DNA of 64,000 bases from Thermomonas aquatica (GCF_006337105.1 NZ_CP040871.1:186001-250000); one strand, 5' to 3'; shown: positions 53,232 through 61,723, counted from the stretch's first letter. The notes: a model not told the origin generated them from the letters alone. Translations and numbers: made by a program.

Positions 53232-53298
53232 GCGCTTAGGACCAACCCGGCGGGGGCGGGTTGGAAAGGAGCCGTCCGGCTTCAACGGTGCGCGGGCC

Positions 53299-53613
53299 TC
53301 AGGCACGGCCGGCATGGGTGACTTCGCCTGGGAGGGTGACGGGCATGACCAGGCCGAGATGATCCGCCACCTCCTGCGCTGTCGCGTAGTCCTCGAAAGG
53401 CACGACCGTGTTGTCGAGTGCAAGCACCGGGAAGGCGTCCATCCCGGACCTCGTGATTTCGCACTGCGCGATGTGAACGTTGCCGATGAGCACCAGGATG
53501 CCGTCACCGGATGTTCCACCGCCGGCCACGACCCAGAAGCTGACCGTAATGCCATCCTCGGCACGCTCGAGGGCGAGGCTGGTGTTGTGCGAGTTGATGA
53601 AGTACCTGCCCAC
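53299..53613 (-). CDS. Hypothetical 104-aa protein
   Basis: Start VGRYFINSHNTSLALERAED, then ITVSFWVVAGGGTSGDGILVLIGNVHIAQCEITRSG. A GTG at 53613 lies 2 nt past the stop of the upstream gene and has AGGA about 10 nt before it, so it is preferred to ATG 53685. The beta-rich sequence resembles small phage proteins, but I do not recognise a family. Confidence 0.6.
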   Translation of the reverse strand: MGRYFINSHNTSLALERAEDGITVSFWVVAGGGTSGDGILVLIGNVHIAQCEITRSGMDAFPVLALDNTVVPFEDYATAQEVADHLGLVMPVTLPGEVTHAGRA

Positions 53614-53614
53614 C

Positions 53615-55132
53615 TCACTGTTCCTGGACGTGCAGATTGCCGGCTTGGTCACGGTAAACGGGCCTGCCGCCCTTGGTGCCCACAAGCGTCATCCCTGCAG
53701 GTGCACCCGAGGTCAGGTGGTTGATCTGCTGCTGGAGCACAGCGACGCGCTGGTCATAGGCAGCCTTCGCTGCGTCATCACCCGCCATCGGCGGACTCTG
53801 CATCAACGTGTCGAGCTGGTCGTTCAAGGCTTGGTACTGCATGGCGGCGGTGATCTCGCCGTTGGCCTTGGCCACCTGACCCTGGACCGCCCGACCATCC
53901 TCGTAGCGCACCGGGCGCGCGATCGAGCCAGCAATCTGGATCATGTTGCCGGCGCGGTCCTGGTCATAGCGGGGCCGGGCGATCTCGGCGGCGAAGCCTT
54001 CGCGCGCGGTGGCGCCTTCCATGGCCGCGATGCGTTCAGCAGATCCACGGGCACCATCCGCACGGCTGGTCTGTCCTGCTTCCTGCAGGCTCGCGATGTC
54101 GAACTGGTTGTCACGCCCTGCCCGGCCTTGCACCGCGGCAGACGACTGGCCAGACAGCGCCGAGGCAAGCTGCGCTTGCTGACCCGCGATGTCCCCCAAT
54201 GCCGCGGTCGCCGCACGCCCTGCCCGACCTCCGTGGGCTTGCACCAGCTCTTGCCGGAAGCGGGCCGAGTCGTTGTCGCTGATGAGCTTACGAACGATCT
54301 CCCGATCCTCGCGGGAGTTGTACTGCTCGGCCATCGCGTCCGGGCCCCGGACGGCGACGTTGGGCCGGGCGATGCCGGCCTGCTGCTCGTCGATGCGCGG
54401 ATCGTTGACCGACAGGCCGTAGGTCGAAGCCACCTGCGGGCGTCCCAGCGGCGCGAAGGTCGGCGCGGGGATAACGGACTGCGTGGTGACCCCAACTGGA
54501 GCCCTGCCGCCCGCTGCAGCCGTCGCCGCTGCGACCGTCTCTCCCGTGCCGCTGAACTCGCGCACGCCGTTGGCACCCACGCGCATGGAGATCCCCGCCG
54601 GCAGGTTGGCCGTGCGGCCGTCACCCGTGCGAAAGGTCGTGGGTGTCGTGGGGGTGGCCACGGAACCACCGCCCTGCCCACCTTGCGGCGGTTTGGCGAT
54701 CGTGCTCGCAGGGGTCTTGAACAGGCCGGCAGGCTCCGGATCGACACCAGCGAAGCGGACGCCGGGGAACTGCGGCTGGGCGACGGCGGGAGGGGCAGGC
54801 GCGGCAACAGGACGCGGCTGCGCCTGCTCCATCGCCTTTCCGATGTTGGCCATGCTGGCGTCGCGGCGGGCCTCCATCGCATGGAAGGCATCGCCCAAGG
54901 CGCGCACACCACGCATACCGAGGGAGTTGCGGACACCCTCAGCGTAGGCCGTCTCGCCGGACGCGGTGCTGGTGGGCGCAGCAATGGCCGGCTTGGTGGC
55001 AGGGGCGCCGAGCTTGGCCGCTGGCTTCACCAGTGTCGGCCGCGGCATGGCGCCGATCGACGGGCTGGCGATGGCCTGCTTCTTGGCCTGGTTGGGATCG
55101 TCGTTTGGGTCAAGCGGGTTCGTGATTGCCAT
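53615..55132 (-). CDS. Large Ala/Gln-rich protein, possible phage-particle or DNA-transfer component
   Basis: About 505 aa (ATG 55132; 55144 is possible), low-complexity and rich in Ala, Gln, Gly and Pro. Segments: AYAEGVRNSLGMRGVRALGDAFHAMEARRDASMANIG; AEQYNSREDREIVRKLISDN; then repeated Gln/Ala helices (GDIAGQQAQLASALSGQSSAAVQGRAGR) and a charged C-terminal region ending YRDQAGNLHVQEQ. No signal peptide or membrane segment. Helical Ala/Gln-rich phage proteins injected with DNA look like this, but with no capsid genes here the call is only a suggestion. It overlaps the upstream gene by about 23 bp. Confidence 0.6.
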   Translation of the reverse strand: MAITNPLDPNDDPNQAKKQAIASPSIGAMPRPTLVKPAAKLGAPATKPAIAAPTSTASGETAYAEGVRNSLGMRGVRALGDAFHAMEARRDASMANIGKAMEQAQPRPVAAPAPPAVAQPQFPGVRFAGVDPEPAGLFKTPASTIAKPPQGGQGGGSVATPTTPTTFRTGDGRTANLPAGISMRVGANGVREFSGTGETVAAATAAAGGRAPVGVTTQSVIPAPTFAPLGRPQVASTYGLSVNDPRIDEQQAGIARPNVAVRGPDAMAEQYNSREDREIVRKLISDNDSARFRQELVQAHGGRAGRAATAALGDIAGQQAQLASALSGQSSAAVQGRAGRDNQFDIASLQEAGQTSRADGARGSAERIAAMEGATAREGFAAEIARPRYDQDRAGNMIQIAGSIARPVRYEDGRAVQGQVAKANGEITAAMQYQALNDQLDTLMQSPPMAGDDAAKAAYDQRVAVLQQQINHLTSGAPAGMTLVGTKGGRPVYRDQAGNLHVQEQ

Positions 55133-55613
55133 GTTCGTGGGCATCCTGAAGGGAGGGAGATGGGGGCGGGGTCGGGATAGCGGTGCCAGCCTTGCGGTGG
55201 CGGCACCAGGGGCAGGCGATGACGTGCGGGGGGCAGCCAGACCACAGATAGACCGGACCGCAGCCGTGACAGGTGACGGGCTCCGTCCAGCCTGCTGGGA
55301 CTACACCTGCAGCGAGATCAACATCGCGGCGCAAGGCGCGGATGTAGGCGAGAAGAGTTTCCTCGGGCTCGCCGACGCAAGCGGCCAAGTCTGCCCTGCT
55401 CAACCGGTGGACGACGCCAGGATCGACGCCCTCACGTTCCGCAACGCGAAGCATGCGAGGCAGTGGATCTAGGGAAATTTCGCCACGGGGGCCGTTTGGG
55501 TCACTGACAAAACTGACAAAACCGGGTTCTGTCAGTTTTGTCAGTTCATCGTTTGGCCCTGTCCCTGCATCTACCGCAGAGAGGGACGCCAATCGATCGC
55601 GCCACGCGCTCAT
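55110..55613 (-). CDS. Hypothetical protein with C-terminal zinc ribbon and embedded CTGACAAAA repeats
   Basis: A 167-aa protein. Residues 23-37 (ELTKLTEPGFVSFVS) are encoded by the inverted repeat at 55503-55545. The C-terminus has a Cys/His cluster CHGCGPVYLWSGCPPHVIAC followed by PWCRHRK, likely zinc binding. ATG 55613 overlaps the DUF3987 stop by 4 bp (ATGA) and is preferred to 55622. Proteins of this layout are common next to DUF3987 and primase-like genes in integrative elements, but I know of no assigned function. Confidence 0.65.
   Translation of the reverse strand: MSAWRDRLASLSAVDAGTGPNDELTKLTEPGFVSFVSDPNGPRGEISLDPLPRMLRVAEREGVDPGVVHRLSRADLAACVGEPEETLLAYIRALRRDVDLAAGVVPAGWTEPVTCHGCGPVYLWSGCPPHVIACPWCRHRKAGTAIPTPPPSPSLQDAHEHGNHEPA
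55503..55545. repeat. 16-bp perfect inverted repeat built from CTGACAAAA units
   Basis: ACTGACAAAACTGACA (55503-55518) and its exact complement TGTCAGTTTTGTCAGT (55530-55545), 11-nt spacer. Each arm holds CTGACA twice in tandem, 9 bp apart. It lies inside the coding region of the 167-aa gene and reads as LTKLT and FVSFVS there. Confidence 0.75.
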
Positions 55614-57157
55614 GCCGCCCACCTGTATTCGACGGTTGGGCGGCCACCGGCATCACGGGAAGGTACGTTCGTTTCGTGGACGTGGCGGTACTCAGCGAGG
55701 GTGTCCAACCCGCCGGCCACCACCTCGGCATCGGTGAGACCAGCCCAGCCCTTCCGATAGACATCCCGAGCAGTGAACCCATCAGGCAAGCTCGTGCGCT
55801 TCTTCAGGAGTAGGTGCGCCGCACTCAGGCCGTTGTCGCTTGCCGGCGCGTAGATTCGACGGGCATGGCCCTCTAGGTACTCACACCAGCCCAGCGCTCG
55901 AGCCATTGCGTTCCCACTCACCGGCCCGGTTCCACCATCGGCCAGGTGCAAGATCAATGCGAGGCGCCCGGCAAGGCTCTGGTACTTGGCCAAGTGGCTC
56001 TCCATGTGTGGTGGCTCTGCCCCCTCCCTCAGCCGGGGCATCAACTCTTCTAGCCACTCGATGAACATGCTCTGCGCGTCGTCAGACAGAGGCAGGTACG
56101 CCACGTCACTAGAGCCGTCCCGGATGGCCCCGATGGCATCAACCTGCAGATTGCGCATGCGGGTGAACGCAGCGCGCGCCTCTGCCTCAGCAGCAGGATC
56201 AAGCGCGCGATCGGTGTATCTCCATGAACTCGGCAGGTCTGGGTAGACGGCGAGCTGGAATCGCTGCATGAGGCCGTCGTCGGCGAATCCACCGCGGACG
56301 GCACCTCTAACGTAGTCGGCAAGCTTTCCCGGCTGTGCGCCACCCAGCACGCTCACTGCGCAGGCTTCAATGCGGATCGTGCCGCGTCCGATGCGATCCA
56401 CCGTGTAGCCGCCCGCGCCGTTCCAACACTCCAGCCAGAACGCCCGGTCAGACTCGCGCCCTTCGCGGTCCATAGTGGCCAGCCAGCCCATCAGTTCGTC
56501 GCGGAACTGGACGAGGCCGAGCGGGTTGGCGTTGAGCAACTCGCCAAGCTTCTCCACGGTGGCGTCGTTGACCACGATGCGGGGCTCCTCGGGGATCTTG
56601 TCCTCCGTCCTCTTGGTTCCCTGAAGTTGGTCGAGAACGTCCGCACGGTTGGCGCCTTTCTTCAGCGCCTTACGTGCGACTTCCTGAGCGTTGGATGCCT
56701 CCATCTTCGAGACCTCCACCATCGCCATGAACTCGTCGCGCTTGACCTCCCATGCCTCCCGCTCGGTGGCTTCCAGCTTCTCGAGCATGCGACGGGCCGG
56801 GCTGAGTGCCGGGCTCTTGCCGCTGCTCGGCCGTCCGATGACGCAACCCCAGAGAATCGGATGCTCGAACCAGGCAGCATTGCGCTTCATGCGTACGGCG
56901 ATGCGACGCCCTCCCAGCGAGGACGCCAACGCGACCATCGCTGGGATGGCGGTGAAGTCCAATGGCACTTGGATGCTCTCTGCGGCGTCCTCACACCACC
57001 GGCGTACTGAATCGGGCAGTAGCGCCGAGTTGAGGCGCGGCACGGGCGGCAGTGGATTCGGCAAAGGCTCGGGTGAGGCACTGACAAAACTGACAAAACC
57101 TCCCCCTTCACCAATTTCACGTTCGGCACGGGCTTCCAGTGACATGTGTTCAGCCAT
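55610..57157 (-). CDS. DUF3987 protein, replication-associated
   Basis: A 515-aa protein. DUF3987 signatures: IQVPLDFTAIPAMVALASSLGGRRIAVR, HPILWGCVIGRPSSGKSPALSPARRMLEKLE (a GxxxxGKS-like P-loop), GLVQFRDELMGWLATMDREG, DRAFWLECWNG, SVLGGAQPGKLADYVRG. In phages, plasmids and satellites DUF3987 proteins act with primase-like genes in replication initiation; helicase activity is plausible from the P-loop but is not established here. ATG 57157 overlaps the stop of the upstream CHC2 protein by 8 bp. Residues 21-26 (FVSFVS) are encoded by the copy of the CTGACAAAA repeat at 57079-57100. Confidence 0.82.
   Translation of the reverse strand: MAEHMSLEARAEREIGEGGGFVSFVSASPEPLPNPLPPVPRLNSALLPDSVRRWCEDAAESIQVPLDFTAIPAMVALASSLGGRRIAVRMKRNAAWFEHPILWGCVIGRPSSGKSPALSPARRMLEKLEATEREAWEVKRDEFMAMVEVSKMEASNAQEVARKALKKGANRADVLDQLQGTKRTEDKIPEEPRIVVNDATVEKLGELLNANPLGLVQFRDELMGWLATMDREGRESDRAFWLECWNGAGGYTVDRIGRGTIRIEACAVSVLGGAQPGKLADYVRGAVRGGFADDGLMQRFQLAVYPDLPSSWRYTDRALDPAAEAEARAAFTRMRNLQVDAIGAIRDGSSDVAYLPLSDDAQSMFIEWLEELMPRLREGAEPPHMESHLAKYQSLAGRLALILHLADGGTGPVSGNAMARALGWCEYLEGHARRIYAPASDNGLSAAHLLLKKRTSLPDGFTARDVYRKGWAGLTDAEVVAGGLDTLAEYRHVHETNVPSRDAGGRPTVEYRWAA
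57079..57100 (+). repeat. Second copy of the CTGACAAAA repeat
   Basis: Twenty-two bases identical to 55502-55523 (core CTGACAAAACTGACA). Here there is no second inverted arm. It lies in the N-terminal codons of the DUF3987 gene. Confidence 0.75.
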
Positions 57158-57641
57158 GGACCACCTCCGGACGGAAGCGCGCAGGCGGCGGGCAGAGCAC
57201 GTTGCGGGCGTTGGCGATGCGCGTCTCGGCGAGCTTGAGTCGGGCGTCGTCCTCTTCCGACAGGAACTGCCAGCGAACGAGTTGTTGCTGTGCCAAGTGC
57301 ACGATAGCCGCCTCCTTGCACAGCACCTCCAGTGCTGCCTGCCACTGCGCAATTCGGGCACGCTCACGGGCATCTCGGCGCTCGGCATCCGTTGCCGGGC
57401 GCAGGCGTTCGGGGAACAGATCGCCCAGCGTCAGGCCAATGGAGCCAAGGACTTCGGATGGCGCGCAGCCGCCAAAGCAGTGCATCAACACTGCACCGTT
57501 GTCGGCCTCCGTGACGGACAACTTTGCCGACTTGCCGCCGCAGGATGGACACGGGCCACGGGAGCCCTTCCCCGCAGGCTTCATGGACTCCAGGCGGGAC
57601 AACAGCAAGTCGATTGGGCGCATGGTGAGGGCGGCGGTCAT
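57150..57641 (-). CDS. CHC2-type zinc-finger protein (primase-like)
   Basis: A 163-aa protein with a primase-type zinc finger: MKPAGKGSRGPCPSCGGKSA, then LSVTEADNGAVLMHCFGGCAPSEVLGSIGLTLGDLFP. The CPSC-x-C..GGC pattern and following helix match CHC2 fingers of DnaG-like proteins; there is no Toprim domain. The rest is helical (RDARERARIAQWQAALEVLCKEAA). Part of the coupled cluster HTH, CHC2, CHC2, DUF3987; ATG overlaps the previous stop by 4 bp. Confidence 0.78.
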   Translation of the reverse strand: MTAALTMRPIDLLLSRLESMKPAGKGSRGPCPSCGGKSAKLSVTEADNGAVLMHCFGGCAPSEVLGSIGLTLGDLFPERLRPATDAERRDARERARIAQWQAALEVLCKEAAIVHLAQQQLVRWQFLSEEDDARLKLAETRIANARNVLCPPPARFRPEVVHG

Positions 57642-58069
57642 GCGTTCCTCCCCAGCACTAGGAGGCGCACGGCATCGACAAATGCAATGCCGTAATGGCG
57701 CATGGCGAACCCCACCATATCGCCGTGGCCGCAGACCGGGCAGGACCAGACGCCCTTGGTGCCCGCGACATCAACCGTCAAGTTGCGGCCGCGGTCGGCG
57801 TGCATTGGGCACGGGGCGGTGCCGACGCCGTTGTAGATCACGATCTCCGGCACGTTCTGCGCGTACCACGACGACGGCATCGGCGTACGACCGCGCCAGT
57901 TGCTCGGCAGCCTGCCGGTGTTACCATTCCGCTTGAGGGTGTGCCGGTCAGCCACCTGGACGCCTTGATCGTTCGCAGCGATCAGGGCGTCGTCGTATTT
58001 GCCGGGCGGAGATCCGTAGAGTCGCGCGAGGTCACGGGTCGCGCGGCGCCCGTCGATAGCGGGCCTCAT
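57638..58069 (-). CDS. CHC2-like zinc-finger protein
   Basis: A 143-aa protein. The C-terminal part has CPMHADRGRNLTVDVAGTKG, then VWSCPVCGHGDMVGFAMRHYGIAFVDAVRLL, a CHC2 primase-type finger. The N-terminal half includes RPAIDGRRATRDLARLYGSPPG and is unassigned. It overlaps the HTH gene and the next CHC2 gene by 4 bp each, so all are co-translated. Likely part of the element replication machinery. Confidence 0.75.
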   Translation of the reverse strand: MRPAIDGRRATRDLARLYGSPPGKYDDALIAANDQGVQVADRHTLKRNGNTGRLPSNWRGRTPMPSSWYAQNVPEIVIYNGVGTAPCPMHADRGRNLTVDVAGTKGVWSCPVCGHGDMVGFAMRHYGIAFVDAVRLLVLGRNA

Positions 58070-58272
58070 TCGGCCTCCTTCGCCAAACGGTCAGGCAAGG
58101 AGCGGAACTCGTCGGGGTCGATGTAGGTGCGTCGTCCGATGCGGATGACGTTCAACAGGCCTCGTTTGACCAGGGCATACCCCGTGGTCTTGGACATGTC
58201 GTGTGCTTTGCACGCGGGCACAAAGGCAACGAAAGCGGGCCGTTGCGCCGAAGGTGCGGAGGTGGGATTCAT
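58066..58272 (-). CDS. Helix-turn-helix protein (AlpA/excisionase-like)
   Basis: A 68-aa protein: PAFVAFVPACKAHDMSKTTG, YALVKRGLLNVIRIGRRTYI, DPDEFRSLPDRLAKEAE. The arrangement of helix-turn-helix followed by a basic wing is that of small MerR/AlpA-like regulators and excisionases of islands. ATG 58272 has GGAG 6 nt upstream. First gene of the replication cluster; likely controls it or excision. Confidence 0.72.
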   Translation of the reverse strand: MNPTSAPSAQRPAFVAFVPACKAHDMSKTTGYALVKRGLLNVIRIGRRTYIDPDEFRSLPDRLAKEAE

Positions 58273-58454
58273 TACGGTCTCCGTTTGTGGAGAGCCGCTA
58301 AGGGCTAGCGGCGGCCGTGGTTGGCAAGTCACCAACTACAGTGCCGACGCTATCCGCCTAGAAAATGGTCCTGCAAAGATCCGGGAAGTCTCTGGAATGT
58401 CTCCGGCACTTCTACCCCATACCGCGCAGAAAGTGCGCGAAGAACGCTATCCCA

Positions 58455-59459
58455 CTACCCCGCTTCCGCTGAAAGCCTCGATGAAATTGCGTCCAACTGG
58501 TTCTGAATCGCGCCATGCGATAGATGCTTCCATCCGGAGCCGTTGTTGTATTTGTATTTGCCGCCATCCGGTCGAATGAAATCTCTGTGCTCGGCACTCC
58601 TCGACAACCAGTTGATAATCTTCGGCGGCGTCACTTCGTTAGGCAACTTTTTCAAGCCATTAAGAGCAGCGATCACAAGGTGCTGAATCCTTTGCGCCTT
58701 GGGCGATGGATCGATCTCCTTCCATGCCCCAACAGATGACGCTTCCTGACCTATATCGACATTCGGGGCCGCCGGGGACAACTCGATCAACCGCGCGATC
58801 TCAGCAAACGCTTCGATTGCCAATTTCAGATTGCGGATCTCTGCAAGGTCTAGCTTTTGTGCCGCGTGATCTCCTTCGCTTTGCGCCCTTTCTAGAGCCT
58901 CACAGGTGCGCAATCCAGCTTCGGCAAGGACTGCCAGTGCGGAATCGGTATCGTCACGATTGAGGGCACCGATCAACCAGTCGGGAACGTACAGGAAGCC
59001 ATTGGGATTTCCTCCTAGCGGCGCCGAGTCCATGTTGTTCAATGCCCAAGCCAAGGCCTGGTCTGTAGAGCAAGGGAACGACAATCGTCCCGGCCGAATG
59101 ATGTTCTCGATTCGGAAGATGATCTCGTGCTCTTCTTCTAGACTCTCGGCGGCCAGAAGGGCTTCTTCCGATTGGTGCCAACGCACACCTGAGGATTCAA
59201 TTACATAGTCTCGCGTGCCATTGGCGAAAGTCTCCGCGAACAATTTCCGAAACAGCAGGTGATCGATGACCCGCTGAGACTTCATCAAAGTTCCATCGCC
59301 TGGCTTGAGTCGGGCTCTTAGCTCCCGAAATTCGACTGGCAAAGCCTCAAGTGCAGCCGCATGCCTTCGCACAAAGTCATCCTTGGCGGCTTTCTTTTCG
59401 GCTTTTCGTCGTTCGGCATCTGCCGAAAGTAGACGATCTTCCAGCGACCTCTTAGCCAT
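58455..59459 (-). CDS. Hypothetical 334-aa protein
   Basis: Charged, helical protein starting MAKRSLEDRLLSADAERRKA with a coiled-coil N-terminus. The middle contains RWHQSEEALLAAESLEEEHE, and the C-terminal part a possible winged-helix (IQHLVIAALNGLKKLPNEVTPPKIINWLSRSAEHRDFIRPDG), which looks DNA-binding. GAGGG precedes the ATG. No family recognised. Separated from the HTH gene by 182 bp in which I see no other gene. Confidence 0.7.
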   Translation of the reverse strand: MAKRSLEDRLLSADAERRKAEKKAAKDDFVRRHAAALEALPVEFRELRARLKPGDGTLMKSQRVIDHLLFRKLFAETFANGTRDYVIESSGVRWHQSEEALLAAESLEEEHEIIFRIENIIRPGRLSFPCSTDQALAWALNNMDSAPLGGNPNGFLYVPDWLIGALNRDDTDSALAVLAEAGLRTCEALERAQSEGDHAAQKLDLAEIRNLKLAIEAFAEIARLIELSPAAPNVDIGQEASSVGAWKEIDPSPKAQRIQHLVIAALNGLKKLPNEVTPPKIINWLSRSAEHRDFIRPDGGKYKYNNGSGWKHLSHGAIQNQLDAISSRLSAEAG

Positions 59460-59545
59460 CGCGCACCCTCGCCCCTGAAAGATCCCGCGCCGGGCCGCCA
59501 GGGTGGGCGGCTGTTCGCTCCGTCGAGCTAGGCACGGGTGTTTGG

Positions 59546-59743
59546 CTAGGCCTTTCCTTCGGAGATGGGCATGCCCCAGCGCCTTACAAGGTCGGGATTT
59601 GCATCCAGTACCCTTTCGATCCGTTCGGCTAGCTGTTGAATGCGTTGGTGGTTGATCGTCACCCGAGGCGCAGGAGCCGGCCGCTCAGCCGTGCGTAGCA
59701 TTCGCTCTCGTCTGGATGGAAAGCTGAGGATACTAGCGCTCAT
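59546..59743 (-). CDS. Hypothetical 65-aa protein
   Basis: MSASILSFPSRRERMLRTAE, then RPAPAPRVTINHQRIQQLAERIERVLDANPDLVRRWGMPISEGKA. Basic N-terminus and amphipathic helix; no family known. It overlaps the stop of the upstream 79-aa gene by 4 bp, in a run of three small coupled genes. Confidence 0.6.
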   Translation of the reverse strand: MSASILSFPSRRERMLRTAERPAPAPRVTINHQRIQQLAERIERVLDANPDLVRRWGMPISEGKA

Positions 59744-59979
59744 GGCTGCTTCCCCCGAGCCGCACGCAAGCGTTCTTCTGCGCTGACCTGCTCGACGGCA
59801 AGGCCCAATTGGTACATGAGGCCGGCGTAGCTGCTAATCGTCTCTGGGGCCATCTGGCCGGGGTCGCCTTTGCACATCAGCACATCACTCATGGCGTTGA
59901 TCCAGCTCAGGTAGATCGAGCTATCCCACATGGCGAATGCCTGCGGCGCGACTGGAACACTATCCGTGGCGGTGCTCAT
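59740..59979 (-). CDS. Hypothetical 79-aa protein
   Basis: MSTATDSVPVAPQAFAMWDS, then SIYLSWINAMSDVLMCKGDPGQMAPETISSYAGLMYQLGLAVEQVSAEERLRAARG. Helical, resembles small phage or satellite proteins next to integrases. Coupled to both neighbours (4-bp overlaps). Confidence 0.6.
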   Translation of the reverse strand: MSTATDSVPVAPQAFAMWDSSIYLSWINAMSDVLMCKGDPGQMAPETISSYAGLMYQLGLAVEQVSAEERLRAARGKQP

Positions 59980-60350
59980 CGGCTATGCACCTCGGGCCCA
60001 CAGCATCCATGCTCATTCTCGCGAACATCCTCCAGGCTTTCCCGCGCCCGGCTCAACAGCTCAATCGCAGCAACATTCAGCCCGTCCACGTCGAACAGAT
60101 CGAGTCCCTTGTGAACAACTGTTTCGTCATCCTCGGCATGTGATTTGCCATTGGAGTCTGCGTAGGCCAAGCCAAGCAGCACTCCTGCGGCGAACAGGCA
60201 CCGATCGACCCGAGCCAACCGATTCGTAACCCCAGAGCTGAAGTGGCTCTGTCGCGCACGCCAGCGCATGTCACTACAGCCCTCAGTGGATGCGAAACGG
60301 AGCGGCTCCACGGGCTCGATAGGTTGGGTTGCTACACTTTGAATCGCCAT
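59976..60350 (-). CDS. Hypothetical 124-aa protein
   Basis: MAIQSVATQPIEPVEPLRFA, then TEGCSDMRWRARQSHFSSGVTNRLARVDRCLFAAGVLLGLAYADSNG. It ends with Cys-rich GCCGPEVHSR. No function recognised. First of three coupled small genes downstream of the integrase. Confidence 0.6.
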   Translation of the reverse strand: MAIQSVATQPIEPVEPLRFASTEGCSDMRWRARQSHFSSGVTNRLARVDRCLFAAGVLLGLAYADSNGKSHAEDDETVVHKGLDLFDVDGLNVAAIELLSRARESLEDVRENEHGCCGPEVHSR

Positions 60351-60386
60351 GACTGTTACTCCATTTAACGGTTGTGGAAGGCGTGG

Positions 60387-60407
60387 CCGGGTGCCGCTAA
60401 CACCCGG
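60387..60407 (-). terminator. Hairpin downstream of the integrase
   Basis: CCGGGTG, loop CCGCTAA, CACCCGG: 7-bp stem in the 88-bp gap after the integrase stop. No T tract, so termination may be partial. Confidence 0.45.
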
Positions 60408-60438
60408 TCCCGCCGCTTAACCCTTCCGGGATTTTTCG

Positions 60439-61587
60439 CTAAACGAACTCCATGCTCGCAAGCTTCTCTCGGGCGGCCGCATGCACCAGATGCCCGTAGG
60501 TCTTGTTGATCATTTCGATGGACGTGCCGGTGAGTCGGGCCACCGTCACCACATCCATGCCGCTGCCGATCGCGTCCGTGATCCAGCAATGCCTCAGGGT
60601 GTACGCGACAACGTTGCTGGTCAGGCCGGCTTTTCGTGCAGCAGCTTTCACCTTCGGCGCCCAGGCTTGTGCGGTCCAGGCCTCCCCGCCGTCGGTGAAC
60701 ATGAGCGCCTTGGGCAGCTTGTCCTTGGCCAACCTGTCGAATAGCTCCTTCGCCGCGGGTGAGACCGGAATAATTCGTTCGCCAGTCTTGGTGCGGAATT
60801 TGACCGTCGTGCTTCGAGCGTCATAGTCCTTTCGCACCAGGACTGCGGGATCTCCCGGCCGGCAGCCGGTCAACGCGATGCAGGTGAGGAAGTTGCGTAG
60901 GTCGCCCTCTGCGGCCTCCAGCAGTGCCTTCCTCTCGGGAAGCGCGAGGTACACGTCACGTCGCCCGTCTGCGCTCTTGTGCGGCTTGATGGACGCCCAC
61001 TCAACGGAGCGGTCCTGGGGGATCTCTCGGCGACTGACTGCGCGATTGAGCGCGGCCTTGAGCGAGGTGAGGTTTCGATTGAACGTCGCCTTGGAGGGCG
61101 CGGCTCGCTTGCGCCCCTTCATCTCTCCGGCCTCCATCCTGGCCATCCAGGCTTCCAGGTGCCGCTGGGTGAGCTTGTCGGCGCGCATGCTACCGATTGG
61201 GTCTGAGTGCACGATGCGGTCAAAGCGCTTGCGAGCGTCAGTTTCGGCGCGCTCGCGGCCTTCAGCCTTCAACGCGTCGGTGTAGTCGCGGCAAACGTCC
61301 GAGACAGTCAGCAGCCGGTCGGTCTGCACCCCGGCGTCAACGGCGACGCGCCAGCGCCGCGCCGCAACCTTTGCGGTTTCGTAGTCGTTCGTGGCCGATA
61401 CGGCGCCGAGGGTCTGGTAGACCTGCTTGCCCTCCACATTGCGGTAGCGGGCGATCCAGTTGCCGCCCATGGCCAGGCGGCGGTAGCCCACGAAAAGGCC
61501 ACGCTCTACAGGCGCACCCCAGTACGGCTCGCGTCGCGGTTCGAGCTCCGAACGGGTCTTAGCCTTGTCGATAGCGTGACGCGCCAC
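60439..61587 (-). CDS. int: Tyrosine recombinase (integrase)
   Basis: A 382-aa phage-type integrase. Residues of the catalytic centre: Arg in LTGCRPGDPAVLVRKD, Lys in RTKTGERIIPVS, the HxLRH-like box as VVAYTLRHCWITDAI (first His replaced by Tyr, as in some families), and the nucleophile Tyr in INKTYGHLVHAAAREKL. The N-terminal arm-binding and core-binding domains precede. The start is a GTG at 61587 with AGGG about 9 nt upstream. It lies 137 bp from attR, transcribed into the element. Directs integration into ssrA. Confidence 0.95.
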   Translation of the reverse strand: MARHAIDKAKTRSELEPRREPYWGAPVERGLFVGYRRLAMGGNWIARYRNVEGKQVYQTLGAVSATNDYETAKVAARRWRVAVDAGVQTDRLLTVSDVCRDYTDALKAEGRERAETDARKRFDRIVHSDPIGSMRADKLTQRHLEAWMARMEAGEMKGRKRAAPSKATFNRNLTSLKAALNRAVSRREIPQDRSVEWASIKPHKSADGRRDVYLALPERKALLEAAEGDLRNFLTCIALTGCRPGDPAVLVRKDYDARSTTVKFRTKTGERIIPVSPAAKELFDRLAKDKLPKALMFTDGGEAWTAQAWAPKVKAAARKAGLTSNVVAYTLRHCWITDAIGSGMDVVTVARLTGTSIEMINKTYGHLVHAAAREKLASMEFV

Positions 61588-61609
61588 TCAAATCGCCCTC
61601 AAAATATCC

Positions 61610-61630
61610 GTACGGAAACAGTACGGAAAG
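61610..61630 (+). repeat. Right pair of GTACGGA repeats (probable integrase arm sites)
   Basis: GTACGGAAAC at 61610 and GTACGGAAAG at 61621, 11 bp apart, same orientation as the left pair (40361, 40373). They sit between attR and the integrase start, so they could also regulate int expression. Confidence 0.6.
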
Positions 61631-61723
61631 ACGGGGGCGAACGCAAGCGGTCGAGCGCGGCCTATGAAATAAGGCTTATGCGGGTTTCAAGGTCGACTGC
61701 GAACACTGGCGGACGCTATTTAT

